A DNA stretch of 64,000 nt, taken from positions 1 to 64,000 of the forward strand of contig NZ_JAHTMW010000033.1 in the NCBI RefSeq assembly GCF_026236535.1. Direction: 5' to 3'. The stretch is from Streptomyces sp. SKN60. GTDB lineage: Bacteria > Actinomycetota > Actinomycetes > Streptomycetales > Streptomycetaceae. Below the pieces are notes generated by a model that worked only from the letters and a program-made list of their open reading frames with translations, searched no databases and was not told the DNA's origin. Of this stretch, positions 63,245-64,000 are shown in pieces (within the stretch, counting starts at the first letter, position 1; the number at the start of each line of letters is the position of its first letter). A program made the translations under genes and the position numbers.

Positions 63245-64000
63245 CTAGCGCTGCTGGAACTCCTGTCGGAGCGCGTCCAGGATGTCCGCCGCCTCCGGCA
63301 GGCCCCCGGCCCGGCAGCGGGCCGCGGCCGCCGCGAGGCGGGTGACCGCCGCCGCGCGCCGCTCCAGGCCGTTGCCCTCGATCAGGGCGGCGATACGGAC
63401 GGCCTCGGCACGCGGCACCTCGCCCTCCTCACCGCCCCGCTCGTGCGCGGCGATCGCGGCCTCCACCGCCTCCAGGGCCTCGGGGAAGCGCTGGGCCTCG
63501 GCGAGCACCCGGCCCCGCCGGTAGTGCACGGAACCCTGCTCGTACCAGAGCGCGAAGTCCTCGGTGTCCTGGGGCTCGGCGGCCAACAGCGCGTCGGCCC
63601 GGGCCAGGTGCTCCAGCGCCGCGTCCACGCCCTCCTCCTCCCGGGCGAGCACGGTCAGCCGGGCGAACTCGCGCATCATGTGGGCGAGCATCGGCGGGTT
63701 CCCGGCCTCGGCGTGCGCGGCGACGGCCCGGTCGTACGCCGAGGCCGCCGCGTCCCAGCGGTCGGCCAGCGCCAGCGTGACCGCGGCCTCCGCGGCCACC
63801 AGGGTGTGGACCGCCCGGTCGTCCTCCCAGCCGGCGACGGTGTCCGCGAGCCGCAGGAACTCCTCTGCCGCCGGCAGCTGCTCGCCGAGCTCCCGCAGAC
63901 CACGCGCGAGGGTCAGCCGCGCCTGGGCGAGCATCCGCTCGTCGAGGCCTTCGGCCGTCTCGTCGGAGAGCACCGACTCCAGGACGGCGACGGCGTCGGC
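63245..64000 (-). CDS. Helical-repeat (TPR-like) protein, partial
   Basis: Only the C-terminal 251 codons are in the window; the gene continues past the right edge. It consists of antiparallel helices in 35-40-residue units of TPR type (ALADRWDAAASAYDRAVAAHAEAG, YRRGRVLAEAQRFPEALEAVEAAIAAHERGG). It is Ala/Glu-rich and soluble. The stop is 28 bases beyond the convergent histidine kinase stop. TPR proteins serve as scaffolds; no specific role is visible. Confidence 0.8.
   Translation of the reverse strand, partial: ADAVAVLESVLSDETAEGLDERMLAQARLTLARGLRELGEQLPAAEEFLRLADTVAGWEDDRAVHTLVAAEAAVTLALADRWDAAASAYDRAVAAHAEAGNPPMLAHMMREFARLTVLAREEEGVDAALEHLARADALLAAEPQDTEDFALWYEQGSVHYRRGRVLAEAQRFPEALEAVEAAIAAHERGGEEGEVPRAEAVRIAALIEGNGLERRAAAVTRLAAAAARCRAGGLPEAADILDALRQEFQQR

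Noticed and set aside
1..64000. CRISPR arrays, rRNA genes, insertion sequences and prophage genes.
   Set aside because: None seen: no regularly spaced repeats, transposase motifs or phage structural genes.

Overview
The window is chromosomal DNA from a Streptomyces or very close relative. It is extremely GC-rich, with third codon positions almost entirely G or C. It carries mycothiol- and F420-type enzymes, two Ser/Thr protein kinases, NarL- and LytS-type sensor kinases, ROK, TetR, DeoR, LacI and BlaI regulators, and the hopanoid-associated glycosyltransferase HpnB. Many genes have a -10 hexamer six to eight bases before the start codon, as expected for leaderless mRNAs. I see no insertion sequence, integrase, CRISPR array or prophage. 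The content reads as ordinary chromosome with several unusual domain fusions.

Layout. 1-2079: the end of etfA, then an aldolase/citrate-lyase-like protein. 2167-4266: a membrane Ser/Thr kinase. 4285-6424: divergent LacI regulator and ROK sugar kinase around a perfect palindrome. 6750-10814: a TmrB-like/NUDIX fusion, a membrane protein, an MBL hydrolase and an M20 peptidase. 10987-13754: a geranylgeranyl-reductase-type flavoprotein, then a Ddn-like protein divergent from a TetR regulator. 13906-15872: a NarL-type two-component system. 15888-20855: a mycothiol enzyme, an MFS exporter divergent from a ROK regulator, a methyltransferase and a chloramphenicol-phosphotransferase homologue. 20883-25930: a TetR/DUF4865 pair divergent from a SHOCT/ABC ATPase/FtsX operon. 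26045-30340: an anti-sigma-type ATPase, a PLP lyase, two SRPBCC proteins and a DeoR regulator. 30509-35319: a membrane protein that appears to split an alpha/beta hydrolase, convergent and overlapping with a beta-helix/AAA+ ATPase. 35521-40173: an Rv1733c-like protein, a MOSC protein, DUF6643, HpnB and an Asp/Glu racemase. 40233-48394: a membrane protein, Lnt, a NUDIX protein, a hydroxybutyrate dehydrogenase, a GAF/PucR regulator, a CaiB CoA-transferase and an AI-2E permease. 48535-52884: a threonine dehydratase divergent from a protein kinase fused to an MFS transporter, then a methyltransferase. 52928-57029: a BlaI repressor, small hypothetical operons and a SnoaL-like protein. 57194-57281: tRNA-Leu(GAG). 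57448-64000: a secreted polysaccharide lyase with CBM32, an arylamine N-acetyltransferase, a DUF485/symporter/histidine kinase operon and a partial TPR-like gene.

The strongest candidates for something undescribed are the kinase-MFS fusion (49639-52056), the beta-helix/AAA+ protein with its convergent membrane hydrolase (30509-35319), the TmrB/NUDIX fusion (6750-7841), a shared GTACTCCC palindrome that may link the two-component system to the ABC operon, and a 13-codon ORF coupled to the symporter gene. Regulatory sites were found by eye. Functions come from remembered family motifs, not from database searches.
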